From the NCBI GenBank assembly GCA_016801845.1, contig CM028925.1:2108001-2172000 (forward strand): a stretch of 64,000 bases of DNA. The letters are read 5' to 3'. This document shows positions 1 through 13,084 of this stretch, in pieces. The first letter of the stretch is position 1; the number at the start of each line of letters is the position of its first letter. Origin of the DNA: Polydactylus sextarius. Its lineage: Eukaryota; Chordata; Actinopteri; Polynemidae. The position numbers and the translations under genes are program-made. The notes beneath the pieces were generated by a model that saw nothing but the letters and a program-made list of their open reading frames with translations, did no database searches and was not told the origin of the DNA.

Positions 1-1849
1 AAAAAAAAAAAGTTTCCTCTGAGAAAAGCTCCCAGCTCGTCTCTCACCAGGCCCTGCCGCTTGGTATTTAGTATGTTAATGTATTCGCTCTGCTAATTCA
101 GTGCCGGGGAGCTGAGAAACAAAAAAAAAAAAAAAAAAAAAAGTGAGCAGTGAAAAGGTTTCGGGTTTCAGCGGCACTGCGGCGGAGCCTAATGACCAGC
201 AGATTAATCATGGGACACGTGGAGCGGGGGGCCGCCGTCAAGCGCCGCTGCCGAACGCCTCGGCCCAGCGAGGGGAGTTGGACCTGCAGAGCGACGAAGG
301 AGAAGCGGCCACGGCGACGTTGACTCAAAATTCATCGTTTACAATAAGTTTTTTATCGAGGCAAAGTTTGAGCGAGAAGTTTGCATTTGTTCCCAAATCA
401 GCCCAATTAAAACCAAAACTAATTCTGAGCTCATTTAAAAGGTACAAACGCCTCCAGAACTCAGGTTAATGAGAGAATATACTGAGAATTTCTGATTTCT
501 GGTTCAGAGAAATTCGATCAAAACAGGGACAGGGACTGATAAGGACACGGAGCATTTAACTTTCGGGGTTTGAGAAGATGAGATGTTTTATTAACTAACA
601 ACTGCCTCTCGTTCCGGCCCATCAGCTGCTAAAAACACAGGCTCCTCTACAGCGGACTCGTCCCAGGACGAAGTGCAGATCAGGATCAGGAGCAGATCAA
701 AAAAAAAAAAAAAAAAAAAATGAAGCGGTTTCCCCTGCTGAGCTGCAGTGGGACGCTGCGTCTCTGGGGCAAAACGGAGACAAAAAGACTGACTTTATTA
801 GTTTGGCAGAACTAAAGGATGAGTTTGTGCACAGGACCAGAACTGTGGACACCCCCCACCACCACCACCACCACCACCCACCTCCCTCCTTCCTGTACGG
901 TGCAGTCAAGCAACAGGGGAATTGTTTCAAGGCCAAGGAATGACTCGACCAGCCCGCAGCTCTCTCGGGAAACATGCAGCGTATGAGCAGTGAATTTGAA
1001 GAAAAAAAAAAATAAAAAATCAGAACCAATTCTTTAAGTTTGTTCTTGAAGAAAACACGGGAGCTTTTTCTTTTCCTTACCTGGGACAGCGTGTGATCCC
1101 GGAGCTGGCAGATCGCCACCGACTGATAATTTGTAGCGTCACCGTTTAGCTCGATACTCTGCAGGACGTGTTCTTCACACAGTGAAAGATAATTCTGGGA
1201 TTTTTTTTTTTTCCATTAGGTGTGAATGATTAATGGAAACAAAAGTGTTTTTGGACTGGGTCCAACGCGGAGCGAGAGCGTCACGTCACGCTCCGCCCAC
1301 TAAAAAGTGACGCATCTCCAGCAGATTGACAGAGAGCACAGCAGCTGCTGGTCACTTCAGGTCATTCAGCTTCAGTGAAATCCTTTTGCATGATGGGATT
1401 TGTAGGATCCAGAAATCTTGGAGCTCGACCACACTCGAGGACTTGTTTTTCGTTAAATAACTGTCAATACTTCAAGCTGTTTCCAAGTTGAAATCAAGTC
1501 GTTTAAAGTTTTTTCTAGCAGTAACTTTGTCACACGGTGACATGTTTAGAGCAGAGAAGTTGCCAAAGAGGCTGGTAAAGGCCCCAAACTTGCTCTCGGC
1601 AGCATTGAGCCGTTGGCTGGTGGTGATTTCCCACCCTGCTCGGGTTTGCCATAAATCGTAACCGCGCTTGGAAACAGGTCTGAGAGCTGCTGCGAGGTCC
1701 AGCTGATGGAGGTTTTAACTCCAGCCTCCCTGACATCAAAAACATCAGCGGGAGATTTCTGCGGCAAAAAAAAAAAAAACTCGTGGACGGCTCAGTTTCT
1801 GCCACGTCCACAATGTGTCTTTATGTCGCTCGGGCCTGTTGCTCGGAGC

Positions 1850-2240
1850 TGAAAGAGATGGGCAGCGCTCGGCCCTCTCGCTCTTTGAAAATTAAGCTGC
1901 CGTAGCACGCCCATCGGCCCATTGTCCGCCGAGCGGGGAGCCAGGCGCTTGGTATTCCCGGCACAGAGCGGCTCTAAACTTTGGCCTTCGCTGTGTGCAT
2001 TAGGAACCCGGCCCACTGCCATTCCAATTCTCTCCCTCGCCTTTCCAACTCAATCTCGCACCGTGCCCTCGCTGCTTTTTTTTTTTTTTTTTTTTTTGCC
2101 TTTTTACTGGCTATCACACCAGAGGACATCTTGTTCTAGTTATTGTGAGATATGGGAGAGTTCCAGCTTTCTGAAACATCTCAACTACTGTACATGTGAC
2201 CTGGAGTCATTTGGAGGTAATGCTGCTGCTGCTGCTGCCC
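1850..2240. promoter_or_regulatory. Candidate conserved non-coding element
   Basis: Apart from one T-run (2076-2097) the stretch is complex, non-repetitive sequence of balanced composition with no credible coding frame, unlike the microsatellite-rich DNA around it. That texture is typical of conserved developmental enhancers in fish intergenic DNA. The call is inference only; no alignment was made. Confidence 0.25.
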
Positions 2241-2889
2241 GGTTGTTACTTTCTTCTCGTCGGCGTTGGAAAAAGAGGCCATTTGTATTTTGTTTAGTTC
2301 ATCCCAATCATCAAAGACGGCAGCGAGGCGTCTCACCTGGTTTCTCCTGAAACGCTGCCTTTCATATCGGCAGCGCAGCTGGTTTCTGTCCTCGCTCTCA
2401 GGCTTGATTAGAAGGCTGCGGAGCAGAGGCCCGCCGCTGCAGTGTGATTGGGAGAGTCACCGCTGATGGTGATTTATTTCCCCGACGTGACACTGTGTCC
2501 GAGGCGTTGGCACCGGGTCCAGGGAGCCCTCGGCCTCGTCTTGTTTGTGTCTCCTCTGTAATAACGAGAGACGAGAGTTTCTCCGCGCGCGGCTTTCGTT
2601 TCAACATCGAGCTTCACGGACAAAAACTCATTCACTGAAACCTTAACATCCACATCAAACATCATGAGATTCAGGCTCTGGTGACTTTACGTTTCTTAAA
2701 TCAACCTGAAAAAAAAAACCCAATCAGTAACAATAACAGTAATTTCCATCAAAAAAAACATGTCTTTATTGTTTATTAGGGACTATTTTCAGTGGTGGAT
2801 TAATCCACAATCAGTGCTATTGTGAGTATTTCTGGCAGCAGAATGATGATGATACGCGTGTGTGTGTGGGACTGAATCCAAATACACCA

Positions 2890-2891
<2 letters not shown>

Positions 2892-2942
<51 letters not shown>
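2892..2942. repeat. (GT)n microsatellite
   Basis: About 25 uninterrupted GT units. It creates spurious Val/Cys and His/Thr open frames on both strands. Confidence 0.95.
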
Positions 2943-2944
<2 letters not shown>

Positions 2945-4214
2945 CGAGGTGATGAACGAACATGTCACCCGATGCAACACTGATGTGTTTTTAATAGTTT
3001 TTGGGAACAACAGCCATGAATTGAGTCTGTGCAGCAGCTGCTGAGCTGACCTGCTTCTGCCTGAGCTTTTTATACTTTATAATGAATATTTCATATTTAA
3101 TATTTTATCGGAGGGGATGAAAAAAAATGGTAACACTTAAGCATTTTAATTTCACCGTTACACAACATTACACAACATTACATTAGTTTTTTTTTTTTTT
3201 TTGTCATCAGTAGGATTTGGAGAAATTAAAGCCATCACGTGTTGACTTACAGTAATATCTGTTGGAGTTAGCGTGCTACCCAGCTAGCCCCGATCTGTTT
3301 CGTCTTGTAATACCACTTTGTACCTCAAGAGGCGATAGTGAGGCACTCGACATCCACTTTCTGCTGTATAATTCCTTATTATTAAAGGTAGACACAGCGA
3401 CTTTCAGCATGTATACCTGCTTGTTTGAAGCGTGACTTTTTTAGGGGGGGCATCTGTGTGATTTTCATTCACAATAACAACACAGTGACACAAGTCGGTG
3501 TGTCCATCAGGTGGATTTGTCACTGCCATGTTTGGGAAACTTTTGGGAAAACACCTAAATCTTAATTTGGACACTGGAGCTCCAAACCAGGATACTGTAT
3601 TACATGCAGAGACATTTGACAGCCTTTGCCCACTTTTTAGAACAGCCTGACATGTAAATTGTTCAGAAAACACGTTTCCTGGTGAACGTTGCGTTTAGTT
3701 CATTTACATCAGAGGACTTCCTGTTCTTGTTGGACCTCGTGGCCAACAGACACTGGATGAATCAGGGTTAAAGAAATCGATAAAAAGGAGTTAAGTTTTC
3801 CTGCATTATCAGAAGTTTTCCTCAGTGGTGGAAAGTGCAGAGGAAAGCTGCTGAGTCATCTTCGGGAGCGAGTCCCCATCCCTCGGCGGCGGTCCCTCTC
3901 ATTCATCATTCACCCGGGGGACGCCGGGGTCCTGATGGACAGACTGTGAGTGATGGACACAGCCCGAGGCGGAGACACTGCCTCAGTGTGCTTGAACCAC
4001 AGCCACTCTGTTCAGGCCCCGTGGGGGGCCACCGGGGGGCCCCTGGAGCCCCGCAACAAATCTCCCAATTGTTTTCCCCAGCGCTCACCAGAACACATGA
4101 TCCTTATCAGGCAGCCTTTAAAGTAAATATACAGCCTCACATATATTAACATAAATTATCACAGTATATTAGTGGTGGTGATTGCAGCTAAAACGCTGGA
4201 TTCATCAGAACGCT

Positions 4215-4216
<2 letters not shown>

Positions 4217-4256
<40 letters not shown>

Positions 4257-4473
4257 TGAAAAGAGCAAAGTTAAAGCGTCGTCATCGCTGCCAATATTTG
4301 TTCAAGTTGCTGCGGATGAGATCTCGGGGTCCGGGCGAGATCAAGCTGCGAGTGATGTCATTCAGTGAGCGGCGTCTCACATTCAGCAGTGAACTGACAC
4401 AGAATGGAGTAAGCTCCTTTAATAGCTGCCTGCTTGAATCGTTGCCATCTCTCCCGGAGGATACAGCGACTGT

Positions 4474-4512
<39 letters not shown>
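4217..4512. repeat. Paired (GT)n microsatellites
   Basis: Two GT tracts, at 4217-4248 (followed by a short GA run) and at 4471-4512 (interrupted once by a GA step), flank about 220 bp of unique sequence. Confidence 0.9.
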
Positions 4513-4513
<1 letters not shown>

Positions 4514-6619
4514 CTCTCTTTATTTTCACACATGTTAGCACGTGCTATTACCAGGTCAGTCGCTAATCAAAAAATAGCCCCCGAAAACAAGAGAGGTTAA
4601 ATTAGCGCGTTGGATTTTGGCCCAACCAGTTTTTTTTTTTTTTTTTTTTTTGGCGATGAATCGTTTTATGCAAATCCGTCGATGGAAACTCGTTCACTGT
4701 TGTTTGTGCTTTGTCACTGCATGGGAACCAGAAAATAAACACATGCATTTTTTTTTTTTTTTTTAATGCCTGCTGCTATTTAAAACTACAAAACTGTCAT
4801 ATCTTTATTTAAATGAGCTGAAACCAACTGCAGGAAGTGAAACGTTGCCTCGGTCGATGACAATACAAACCTAAACACCTGACGAACACCTGGACGAACG
4901 CGCAGCGCTGCGTGACTCTTTTTCTTTTCTTACCTGCTTTCCCTGAGGTCGCCCTAGACTGTCGTTAAAACTGATCCGGGGACAGTGTTACAGATTTATA
5001 CTGTGACTTTTATATCTGTAATAGAAGTTATAGTTCCTGAAGGTGTTGTTGCAGCTTTTATCGTTGTTTCCCGAAGTCTGCGCTCGTCATTCTTCTTTTC
5101 CAGTGATGATTTTTAAAAGAGGAACGGGAGCTCTCGACAAACCGGGCATAATAAAAATCTTCTCTGCCTTTAAATTTTCCTGCTTCGCTGCAGCGAAGAC
5201 TGCCTTCTGTCTTTTTTCCCCGCGTTGGCACTGAGCTGCGAGCGCTGGACGTAAATCACGAGGCGGGAGGGGAATCGCTGGATTCTCCGAAGCTTCCGTC
5301 ATCGTCGGGGTTCGGGCCGCAGCTCGAGCTCCGTCTGGACGCACTCGCTGACCCAAGGTGAAAACCCAGGTCATGGGAGTTCAAGGTTAATGATGCGGCC
5401 CACCCAGCGTCTCGTTCTCACCTTCAAAACCGTCGCTTGTTACTCGTCAGTCCTCCTCCGTGTCAAACTGTCAAACTGGGAACCCTCCTTTCTGCTTCAT
5501 GAACACTGTGTACCTTTTTTTTTTCTTATTAGTATTTTGAATCATCAGTTTTCTTGGATCACTCTGTGATAAACTCATTCACGCGGCAGACGCTCGGTGG
5601 ACAGGCTCTGTTCTGTCTCTGTTTTAGTCTCACACCTGGTTTGGATTGGGCCTGTGTTGGGTTTCTGCCCGTTCGCCGGCAAAACGCAGCGACTGCAGTC
5701 CACGTGCCAGTGAAGGCATCTCGCCTCACCTCATCTACCTCACATCATGGGATCAGCAGCGAGCGTCCCACTGTTTTTCGAGGTCAAGGCCTCCCAGTCA
5801 GCTAATCTCCTGGTATGAGTGACTTCATCAGCAAAGAAGGCGCTCGCCACAAGACTGTACAACTTATATAATTACGGGGCTTAGATGAATTTGTGCAGGA
5901 GCACAAAACGCCATTATCGTCTTAAACGCGGGATTTCGGTGTCGAATGATTTCGCGTATAGCCACACACTTAGCAGATTAGCGGCTGAATAGCGAGCGAG
6001 GCGCCGCGGCGGACGTACAAGCTCGTCTCCGTGCTCTCAACTGTAAGAAACAGGAGCTGAAAGATTAATGAGCACGGCTGTTTTTCCAGGAATCGCAGGA
6101 GTCATGATGTTCAGACGCACAGAGCACACGAGGGCGGCTGGCTGGCTGCCGGCTGCGCTCGTGGCCGAGTTTAAAAAAATAAATAACACTTGTGTTTTTA
6201 ATGCGTGTAGAAAGTTACGGGGCCGGGTTCACACCGTCCCATCGATGCTGATCACAAAATACTTGATCGAGAGCTGCTTTTCAACACGCTGTAAATTCGA
6301 GTACAATCGTGCTGATGTGAAAATCTGTTGGCCGAAGCTGCTCTGCTTGTGTTGGACCGAGAGTCGCCGCAGCGGCGATGGAAGAAGATCCTGCAGCAAA
6401 AAACAGCAGCTAAACCACAACGTAAATTATCAAATTATTATTTGATCTCATTTCTCTATATCACTGTTACATGCTGCATTCCTGGTCTGGTTTATATGGC
6501 CTCGCCTGCCTAGGGGGAGTTGTTCACAACACATGAATAAAAAATTTCATCTGGGATCAGAAACTCAGCATGTCAGCAAGGTCCAGTGGTCCAGCTATTG
6601 TGCTGTTGCAACTGGAGCA

Positions 6620-6725
6620 TCCTGAGGTGTTCCCAAACTAGATGAGATGTCCTGGTTCTACCTCAAAGTCAGAACAAACCTCAGTCAGGAGGCGTCACCA
6701 CCTCAACTGGCACTAAAACTGATCC
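6620..6725. repeat. Degenerate dispersed-repeat fragment
   Basis: The phrases around 6625-6665 (a 'gcatcctgaggtgttccca' core) and 6690-6715 ('caggaggcgtc' then 'cacctcaactggc') resemble a degenerate copy of a repeat I recall as frequent in percomorph genomes. It is too decayed to assign to a superfamily by eye. Confidence 0.35.
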
Positions 6726-7019
6726 CACACACTCTGCACAGGAAACTTTGCATCACGAGGTGATGGAATACTCCACCACCAGAACACGTCCTACATTTGG
6801 AGCTTTATTTGTTGGTTGATGTGTCCACTCATCAGTTTTTTCCTCTATTTTTTATGAGCAGTTAAATTTAATTGACATACAGCTCAACATCCTGGGAACT
6901 TAACTAAAAACCATTGCTACAACACTGGATGGGAACTTTCTCCCAATGTTTTAAGCACAAAAGCATTTCTAGAATGGACATTTCTAGCCAGTGGTAGCAT
7001 TAATAGCTTGTCACTTGCC

Positions 7020-7140
7020 AAGAGCAACACCAAATATTAACTCTTGCTTTGCTTCTACTGAAGTTAGCATGCTAGCAGCTAGCCACCACCTCATCCCATC
7101 AAGACACACCAGAAAAAATCACTTACTGCAGCTTTAGAGT
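7020..7140. repeat. Dispersed repeat with TTAGCATGCTA core
   Basis: Positions 7026-7083 align by eye with 11250-11308: both have 'aacaccaa', then a T-rich stretch, then TTAGCATGCTA followed by CAGCTAGC. The same core recurs inside the element at 17.0-17.5 kb and, more decayed, at 3268-3288 and 54116-54130. The right edge here ends in 'cacttactgcagctttaga', resembling the terminal sequence of the neighbouring element at 7211-7322. Confidence 0.5.
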
Positions 7141-7210
7141 TACTAAAATGTCAGTTAACGCTAAAAAAAAATTCTTCAATTGTCAAATGTGTCCATCCCA
7201 AGTCTGCACC

Positions 7211-7322
7211 TTTAAAGGTGCCATAAGTTAATTTTTTGGTGACGTCACTTCTGTCGTCGTTTGTACCAAACCAAACCAAAACAGAGAGTAAATCTGCAAA
7301 AAATCGCTTACTGCACCTTAAA
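7211..7322. mobile_element. Short MITE-like element with terminal inverted repeats
   Basis: The left end TTTAAAGGTGCCATAAG (7211-7227) is matched in inverse by the right end ...CTTACTGCACCTTAAA (to 7322), giving an element of about 112 bp with imperfect terminal inverted repeats and no coding capacity. The left end also forms the right half of a perfect palindrome, GCACCTTTAAAGGTGC (7206-7221), as if a second element end abuts it. A full CRE, TGACGTCA, lies inside at 7240-7247. The termini match those of the larger element at 17.0-17.5 kb. Confidence 0.45.
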
Positions 7323-7559
7323 CAGATGCATCTTCAGGAAACCACACCAACTTCACATTTTCAGGACTCGTTGCTGCTGGTAGAATTAAAAAGAGGAGGA
7401 GTTAGACTCTCAGAGATTTATTAGACTTGGAAATGAACGAGTCCAGGTGTTTTTTGCCCACGAGTTGTTTTTTTTTTTTTTTTCCCCAACGTGGCCACGC
7501 CCACCTGAAGAACAGGGCTGATTAGGGCTGGATCAGGATCCGGTTTTACTTTAGCTGTC

Positions 7560-8890
7560 AGGTGCCGGAGCCAAATTCCATCAGTCCTCCAGTCCCCGAG
7601 CGGCGGCCGGGGGAGCCTCGAACCTCAGGGCGACAACAACAGCTCAGTGTGCTCTGACATTGCCGCCCACCCCCACCCCACCCCCCTCTCCTCCTTCCTG
7701 CACCGCCAATTCATCAGACTGGGCATGACACAAGAATTGCAGCCCCCTTAATGTCAAGGCAATCAGAGACTCAATCAGAGCTGCGCAGCACAGTGGGAAC
7801 CGCACTCCCAACACATGTGCACAGGAGAGTCCCCCCAGGGCCCCAAATCTGCAGAACTAATGAGAGAGAATATATGTGCCCCACAAGTATGTGCCCTAGA
7901 GAGACTGAGCTCAGGGACCCGGCACCTCTGAGAGAGAGACAGAGAGAGGGAGAGAAGAAAATCAGCCAAAACCAAACTTTAACCCTTTATTCAGCAGAGT
8001 TTAGTCACGAAACGAGACCAGACCTGCCTGGACAGCAGCTCTCAATCCTGCACAGGAGGAAAAAACAACAGCCATCTCTGCCAAGGGCACGCAGGGAACG
8101 GAGCCACAGCCTCGCTCCAACGAGAGCTCTTAAATAATATTGATGTAAGCCTGGAGAGACACGTGGCCTGATTTAGATAATGGATGTGCTTTTTTTTTTA
8201 GTTTCCTTTAAATTACTGTCAATTATTCAAAAGAAACATTTCAAGTGAGAACAATGCCTAATTGGGAGTTACCAAGAAAAGCAAACTGTCCCCCATTGTG
8301 CCTTTTGCAACTTGCTGTGTCCTACTTTCCACGGGCACCGGGCGCAACAATGGAGACGTCAAAAAGAGACAGAGATAGAGGGGAAAGGCTGCGACGGGAC
8401 GTGAAGGCAAACAGGTACAAGTCCTGAGGGACTGTTTGTTTGCAGAGTCAGAGCCGCCGGTCACAGTTAAACTGCGCTCTGTGTTTTCTTAACCATGTCA
8501 TCAGCCCCATTCTTGATGCTCTAATGCTTTTGGTATGCCTCTGCCTGACCTAGAAACAGGGATAAGCATCGGGGCTTAATCAGGCAACAAAAATGGCAGC
8601 TTGCTCACTGTACACTCCTGAATGAGGCTCTCATTATTAGAGGTGCTGATCATCGGAGGGGGCCACGAAAAAAAAAAAAAAAAAACGGCTCCTTCTTAGG
8701 CATCAGATTAGAGCTTCCTCATGAATAGTCATAAGGCCAGCACGTCATTCTCATGAACCCTGTGTGGTATGAATATTCTAATGAAGCTGGTTTTCTTCTT
8801 CTTCTTCCTCTTCTTCTTCTTCTTCTCCTTCTTCCTTCTGCCTCATGAATATTCATGAGGCAGGACGCTCGTCGTGCGGGTCAGTTGGAC
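7560..8890. promoter_or_regulatory. Cluster of candidate conserved non-coding elements
   Basis: Sub-blocks at about 7690-7860, 8150-8360, 8480-8690 and 8700-8890 are complex, non-repetitive and rich in homeodomain/POU-type words (ATTA, ATGAATA, TAATGAAG), with no convincing coding frame. Only a short poly-A (8669-8685) and a CTT tract (about 8793-8838) interrupt them. The texture contrasts with the flanks and suggests a developmental enhancer array. The target could be inhbb or a gene beyond the left edge; in human the next gene on this side is GLI2, so gli2 is a possibility. Not alignment-tested. Confidence 0.35.
8838..8863. repeat. Perfect 26-bp palindrome
   Basis: Every base from 8838 to 8863 is self-complementary around its centre, with ATGAATATTCAT in the middle. 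It directly follows a CTT-rich pyrimidine tract. The core resembles a dimeric POU-factor (MORE-like) site. Two more ATGAATA words occur nearby, at 8721 and 8769. Confidence 0.9.
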
Positions 8891-10939
8891 GCAGTGATCC
8901 AGCAGCAGCTCCGGCTTAAACTAACCATCTGGAGCATTTAGGGAGCACAAAGCGTCACACACACACACACACATCCCCATCAGCTCCCAGTCCCCCACGT
9001 CCTTACCCCTCCACCCCTCCAAAAGAAAAATAAAAAAAAGTACAAGACAAATTACATCACTGGTGACCACCAGGTCTAAACTGCTCCTGAAAAGGCGGCG
9101 TCGCTCAATTTGTCCTGAATGGAAGCGAGAGCGCCGCCGCTCTGGGTCCATCATTCATTCACTCATTTAATCTTTTTGTCCCACAGCATGACATCGTCAC
9201 AAAACTGTGAGAGGAATCAAAACCCAACATCACTCATTGAGCTTATCTGGGACAAATGATCATGAAGGGAAAAAAAAAAAAAACAAAAAACAAAAACACA
9301 AGGCTTGTTGTAGCAGCTGCAGAAAAGGAGATGACGGTTATGAATGTGACAGTGATCACGTGAGGTTCTCTCCTGTATCCTGACTCATCAAGGAAGAGCT
9401 GCCACTGCTACTGCTACTGCTGCTGCTGCTGCTGCTGTTGTTGAGTCTTACGTTACACTCTGATATCCAAGGTGTTTTTTTTTTTTTTTTAAGTGGGGGG
9501 GCGGAACTTCAGCGGACCGGATCTGTCTCCCGTCTTGTGTGAGGAGACGACAACAAAAACAACAACACGATGACGTCGAAGAGGAAACCCCCGGTGACAG
9601 TCAGGACTGACTCCAGGCTGAGGTCACACCTGAGGTCACAAAGCAGCTTTCAACACAACACTTAAGTGTTTGTGAGTGATTTTATTGCAGCATTTTAGAT
9701 TTGTTTTATTTTGTTTCCAAACAGTTGTTTGAAACGTGAAGTGATTCTTCGTCTTTTGATCGGGTTTGTTTTGTTGTGGTTGTCTTTTTTTTCTTTGCTC
9801 GACATGCGGCGACATGACATACCTGAGCTTTGTACAGAAGAAAACTCATGAGATACTGAGGTAAAAGTGTGACTTCACACAATTTAAAGTCAAACAACTT
9901 AAAGAGGGTTTGTAGTGAGATCAAATTAGATACTACAAAGTCAAAATGATCTGAAATGAAAGTCTACATTAGTATATGATGCATCATTTTTTATGATATA
10001 TACTAAGTTTCATTCTATTTGAAAACTTTCAAAATTCTCAAATATACTCAAAATGCTCAAAACATCACAGGTGGATGGATCTTAGAGATTCTAACTTAAC
10101 TTAGCTTCATCAGATCAGACAGTGAAACTGTAATAGTAATTACACAATTATGTTATGTTCATTATGTAATAATGTTTCCTATTTGTGGCTTATCTGTCAT
10201 TGTTTTTATCTATTTTTATTGACTCCAACCTTCCCAGTATGTGGCATTTTCCTCCCTTAGACTGTGGTTTCTTGCTGTCTGCTGGTTCAGCCCCGTGGCG
10301 TCGTGTCATGAAAGATCTCTTCATCTACAGTCGCTCTAAAAACAATTTAAACTGCAGTGAAACCTGTTACTGACCCTCGTCTGTGATGAGCCCGAGCTCA
10401 TTCATCATCATCGTGTAACAACAGCGAGCGGTTTTCCCTCGAGCTCGGTCTGTCTCGGAGGCGAGGCGCTGAACGTGCCAGCTCTGGCCCTCGCTTTCAT
10501 TTTGCAGCATGTCGATGAAACCGCAGAAGACTGATAAGACGAGTATGAAGACACGGGGGCCGGCGGCTGAAAGAAAACCTGGACGTGTAATGTGCATATT
10601 TTGATAAGTGCAGTGGAACATTCCAGACATTCTCCACTATAAACTCATGAGTGTCAGCGAGAGGCGACGCCCCTCAGAGCGGGAACACTTGGTCTTCCCC
10701 CCCTCACTGAGTCTCATTCAGCTCCACACGCTGTCACCTTCTGTCGCCGAGCGTTCGCCTCGACATAATGGGGCCTGCGTCCGAGAAAGTTTCCACATGT
10801 CAGAGACGCTGAAAGGCACTTAGACATGTTTATGTTTGTGCTTTAGCTGTTTTTCACCGCACTGAAGGACAGAAAAATGCTCCATCACCCACATTACAGG
10901 GCTCAGTGGAAAAAACGACACAAATACTTGACTTGATTT

Positions 10940-11520
10940 AGAAACGCAGCAGTGGAAAAGTACTTTATTACGAGTCGAGGCCTAACACTTCAACTGTAAA
11001 CACTTTGCATTTCTGTGAAGTCAAGTAAAAGTCAGAGGATCACCACAGTCACTGTGTTTTATCCTGAGGGGATCATGAATCAGACTAGTGGTGATCTATC
11101 CACAGTCGTCCTCATGTGGTTCAACATGAAGCCCCGAGAACAAATCAAGGGACCAAAGTCGTTAAGTGAACCAGCCGACTGACTGATACATTGGTAGGCA
11201 TCGAACGTCATTCCTTTGCTCTCTAACAGATGTCTCCAGAGATGGAAATCAACACCAATGATAACTGTTGTTTGGTTTCTACAGAAATTAGCATGCTAAC
11301 CAGCTAGCTCGAATGGCTGAGGCTCTCGATGAACAACTTTCACCATCACTAGCTGCTCCTGCAAATGGTCATGGTGATGTAGGGTTCTTCCTTTGGAGGT
11401 TGAGAGTATTCGGACCACTTAAAGTTTTTGGAGAAACCCAAATTTGAAGTTCTTCCTCTGGGAACCATGAACGTCTGAACCAAATGTTATTAAAACCGAC
11501 CACCAGTCTGATGTTACCGT
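10940..11520. repeat. Composite dispersed-repeat stretch
   Basis: Phrases at 11036-11085 ('ggatcaccacagtcactgtg', 'atcctgaggggatcatgaat') and 11455-11495 ('cctctgggaaccatgaacg') look like two decayed copies of one motif. Between them lies the TTAGCATGCTAACCAGCTAGC-type core (11288-11308) shared with the 7.0 and 17.2 kb elements. The set resembles non-autonomous repeats common in percomorphs; the family name is not assigned. Confidence 0.45.
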
Positions 11521-13084
11521 CCTGGCCTGGTGTTTCACATTCCCCAGATGTTTGAAATACCAGTATCCGTACCTCTTAATGAAGTATTTTAATACATCTA
11601 ACTATGTAATCAATCAGTGATCTTATGTTTATTTGTCGTCCTAGTTTAGTTGGAGCCCCACCTTCCCATCCTGAGACACTTTAGCCAGTGTTGAGTCTGC
11701 TGCTGCGGCGGTATTTTAAACAAACCAGACGATATATTTTCTCCAAACGATGATAAGAAGCGTTTATTGATTCGTTACGTCACGTGTCACTGCTTTGATT
11801 GGTCGATGGTCCACCTTATGACTTACGGAGGCGTTTTGGCTCACGGCCATGGATATCCTGGAAAACCAAGACCTGCTCCAACAGATATCTGGTGCTATGT
11901 ATCAGATATTGTCAAAGGCTGAAATCTCAGGCAACGGAATCGATAAACTTTCCAGTTATTTGGTGACACATGCTGAGTCAGTGTGTGATGAAACAACAAC
12001 CATGAAGAAGTAGAAGAGCTGAAATCAGATCACTGTGCCAGAGTCTGTGATTAAAAGTACACGCCCATGTTAGCGTAGCATCCGCCTGCTGTTAGTCCTC
12101 GTTAAACTCCTTATAACGTGTGTGTTATCTTCCCCATGGCACATTCCTGCAGCTGCTAATGTAGCTGAATGTAAATGCAGCACCCAGCGGAGCTGAACAC
12201 AGCAGGTGATATCACAGTGAGTTATGGTGCTTAATGAGCTATAATAAGAGGCTTTAAACACTTAGCTGAAAATTTAACAGCAGTGTCTGCAGACAGGAAC
12301 CCGTGTCCTTAAAGGCTGCATTTTTTCCCACATCTTGAAATCTACTCATGAACGCATGAAAATGTCTTTTTGATATCGTCTACCTGCGCGTGGCCTTGAC
12401 ATACCTCAGCCTCCTCTGAGAGTGCATCGGCTTTCCCCTCATTTCCCCTTCAGATGGAAAATCCCATCGACGTTCCCATCGTTGTGTGGGAACGCCGACC
12501 CGAGGTGGACGGAGAGGACTCATTTATTCTGCGCTGGCTGCAGCCACGTCCCTCGAGTTGACAGTAATGTGACTGCGTTGTTGTGTCCGGTCCAAAGGTT
12601 TTCCACAAGACCAAAACCCGTCTGTTCCACTGACACAACAAAGCGGAGAGTTCACCGAACCGCTGAGGTCTGAGCAGCAGCACACAGGGCCGTGTCCCGG
12701 TCCTGGTCCTGGTCCCGTTTTCATTCCGGTGGGGGTCATGAACTCAGGAAAGGGTGGACTATATTTCAGTAAATCATCTGCTCATCTCATCTGAGTCATG
12801 TGTTTGAGATTGGGCCGATGAGTCAGAATTGAATACAGACATGAAATAAATAATCATAAACATTACGAAATATATTTCTATCCCAAGGTAATAGGTAGGG
12901 TAATATTCTTTGAAAAGCCTCGTAAATTGGCAAGAAAAAAAACTAGTAGCAGTAGCAGACATCTCTTGTTAAAGTGTTTCTTCCCAGATATTAACACTGT
13001 TGTCATGTTGTGACATCAGAGTCTGAGCTGTGGTGATCAGGTCCCCCTCAACCAATTAACAATCACTACACCAAATACACAGAA

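Larger units (their letters stand above)
1..7490. other. Gene-free interval, distal 3' side of inhbb
   Basis: I see no coding exon here. Open frames are short, lack recognisable protein similarity and often run through homopolymers or (GT)n. The stretch holds poly-A/poly-T runs (for example at 120-142, 700-720, 2076-2097 and 4631-4651), a (CCA)n run at 857-879, three GT microsatellites and degenerate dispersed-repeat fragments around 3.2-3.4, 6.6 and 7.0-7.3 kb. A non-repetitive, enhancer-like stretch at about 1.85-2.24 kb is listed separately. Confidence 0.6.

Noticed and set aside
3165..3181. Short direct repeat CACAACATTA considered as array unit
   Set aside because: Only two adjacent copies with no spacer; not a CRISPR or satellite array.
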